From Gemmatimonadota bacterium (GTDB lineage Bacteria; Gemmatimonadota; Gemmatimonadetes; JACCXV01; JAHWKZ01), in contig JAICNR010000004.1 in assembly GCA_025931135.1 (NCBI GenBank), forward strand, positions 1 to 41,066: a DNA stretch of 41,066 nucleotides, given 5' to 3'. The notes below the pieces were generated by a model. The model ran no database searches, had not been told where the DNA came from, and saw only the letters and a program-made list of their open reading frames with translations. A program made the position numbers and the translations under genes. Positions 40,353 through 41,066 of the stretch are shown here, in pieces (the stretch's first letter is position 1; every line of letters starts with the position of its first letter).

Positions 40353-41066
40353 CTAGACGGCGAGGAGCGCAGAGGCGAGCGGCTCTCCGACCCGCAGCTC
40401 GCGACCCGGGATCACGCGCGGGTCGAGGAGGACGCGGCCGGCCTCGAACAGGACGACGACGCTCGACCCCAGGTGGAACGCCATCAGCTCGTCGCCGGCG
40501 TCCACCGCGAGCGGCGGATCGTAGCGGCGGGATCCCGCCGCCCGGCCGCGTCCCCGCGCCCCCGCGCGATTCGTGACCCCGCCGCGGGGGCCATTCCAGT
40601 CGGGATCGAATACCGACTCGATTCGCCCCACGTTCGTGGCACCGACGGCCACGAGCGCCGCATGACCGAACGCGGCGTCCAATTCGCACACGATCCGCTC
40701 GTTCCTCGCGAACAGCCGGGAAATGCTCGCGACGGCGGGTGCGTTGACCGGGAGGAGCGCGCCGGGGACGTGGCGCGCCGCCCGCAGACGCGCCCGGCAG
40801 GGTGCGTGGATCCGATGATAGTGCCGGGGTGCGAGATAGAGCGTGATGAACACCCCGCCCTCGAGCCGGGCGGCCAGCGCCTCGTCCGCGAGCAGCTCGT
40901 CAGCGCCGTAGTCGAGTCCTTTGGCCTGGATCAGCCGCCCGCTCCCGATCTCGCCGATCTCCCCCACGACGCAGTCGACCGGCGAGCCCGCGCCCGCGGG
41001 GTCGGCGCGCCACGGCCGCGCTCCCGCCCGTAGCCGGCGCACGAAGAACGCGTCGAGCGTGCGGTA
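40353..41066 (-). CDS. psd: Phosphatidylserine decarboxylase (5' partial)
   Basis: About 237 residues remain; the frame is open to the window end, and YRTLDAFFVRRLRAGARP there matches the family's F-F-xRxLKPGARP region, so the start lies beyond 41066. SPVDCVVGEIGEIGSG, RLIQAKG, YLAPRHYHRIHAPC, PVNAPAVASISRLFARNER and ALVAVGATNVG are all PSD signatures. Near the C-terminus comes AFHLGSSVVVLFE, where the self-cleavage site LGST of most PSDs reads LGSS. Cleavage there would yield a pyruvoyl group on the small subunit. The enzyme makes phosphatidylethanolamine at the inner membrane. Confidence 0.94.
   Translation of the reverse strand, partial: YRTLDAFFVRRLRAGARPWRADPAGAGSPVDCVVGEIGEIGSGRLIQAKGLDYGADELLADEALAARLEGGVFITLYLAPRHYHRIHAPCRARLRAARHVPGALLPVNAPAVASISRLFARNERIVCELDAAFGHAALVAVGATNVGRIESVFDPDWNGPRGGVTNRAGARGRGRAAGSRRYDPPLAVDAGDELMAFHLGSSVVVLFEAGRVLLDPRVIPGRELRVGEPLASALLAV

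Noticed and set aside
1-41066. CRISPR arrays, tRNA or rRNA genes, insertion sequences, prophage or defence islands
   Set aside because: No regularly spaced repeats, cloverleaf-like sequences, transposase, integrase, nuclease or toxin-antitoxin motifs were seen on reading both strands. Short gaps also leave little room for them.

Overview
The window is dense, GC-rich bacterial chromosomal DNA. I read 41 protein-coding genes plus one doubtful 48-codon ORF. There is no rRNA, tRNA, CRISPR array, insertion sequence or phage gene, and no gene-free stretch longer than about 300 bases; the longest gaps are about 160 to 240 bases between divergent genes. Lipoprotein signals, a 920-residue DUF5916 protein with a signal peptide and a predicted beta-barrel, and several Sec-type leaders point to a diderm, free-living organism. 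The Sdh1-type SdhAB, the cyclase-TolB-TPR protein and the DUF5916 protein together fit Gemmatimonadota or a neighbouring phylum best. That placement is an inference from gene content, not a phylogeny.

Layout. 1-2749 (+): a 5'-truncated succinate dehydrogenase flavoprotein, its iron-sulfur subunit and a coupled TPR-like protein. 2781-4880 (-): a HI0933/BaiN-type flavoprotein and a PEP mutase/isocitrate lyase-family enzyme. 4926-9354 (+): a DUF3574 lipoprotein with an alpha/beta hydrolase, a cytoplasmic LysM protein with a lipoprotein, and a secreted HExxH peptidase with a GNAT acetyltransferase. 9395-17425: two closely related glycosyltransferases (both -) bracket a two-gene signalling operon (+), a 1430-residue hybrid histidine kinase and a receiver-adenylate cyclase fusion. 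17519-20289 (+): an arsenite operon of arsR, a metallophosphoesterase, acr3 and a membrane protein, under a clear ArsR-type palindrome. 20294-23698: a radical SAM protein (-), a small membrane protein and a phosphinothricin/arsinothricin-acetyltransferase-like GNAT (+), and a ChrA chromate transporter (-). 23823-27694: a ring-cleaving-dioxygenase-like VOC protein, a GNAT, a conserved hypothetical (-), an isoprenylcysteine-methyltransferase-like protein, a DUF5655 protein and a sulfotransferase. 27716-32433: a HAAS/VOC pair (-) divergent from an ABC exporter (ATPase and two permeases, +). 32513-33793: small membrane proteins and a lipoprotein. 34031-36022 (+): a cyclase-TolB-TPR protein. 36009-37405 (-): an Asp-box beta-propeller coupled to a MoaD/ThiS-like protein ending in Gly-Gly. 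37565-40327 (+): the DUF5916 protein. 40353-41066 (-): a phosphatidylserine decarboxylase cut by the window end.

Gene linkage is tight. At least eleven junctions are 1- or 4-base stop/start overlaps, so the pairs above are probably translationally coupled. The most interesting parts are the phosphorelay-cAMP module between duplicated glycosyltransferases, the metalloid region (ars operon with a phosphoesterase, nearby ArsN1/PAT-like GNAT, ChrA), and the propeller plus ubiquitin-fold pair. None of these is shown to be a new system by sequence alone.
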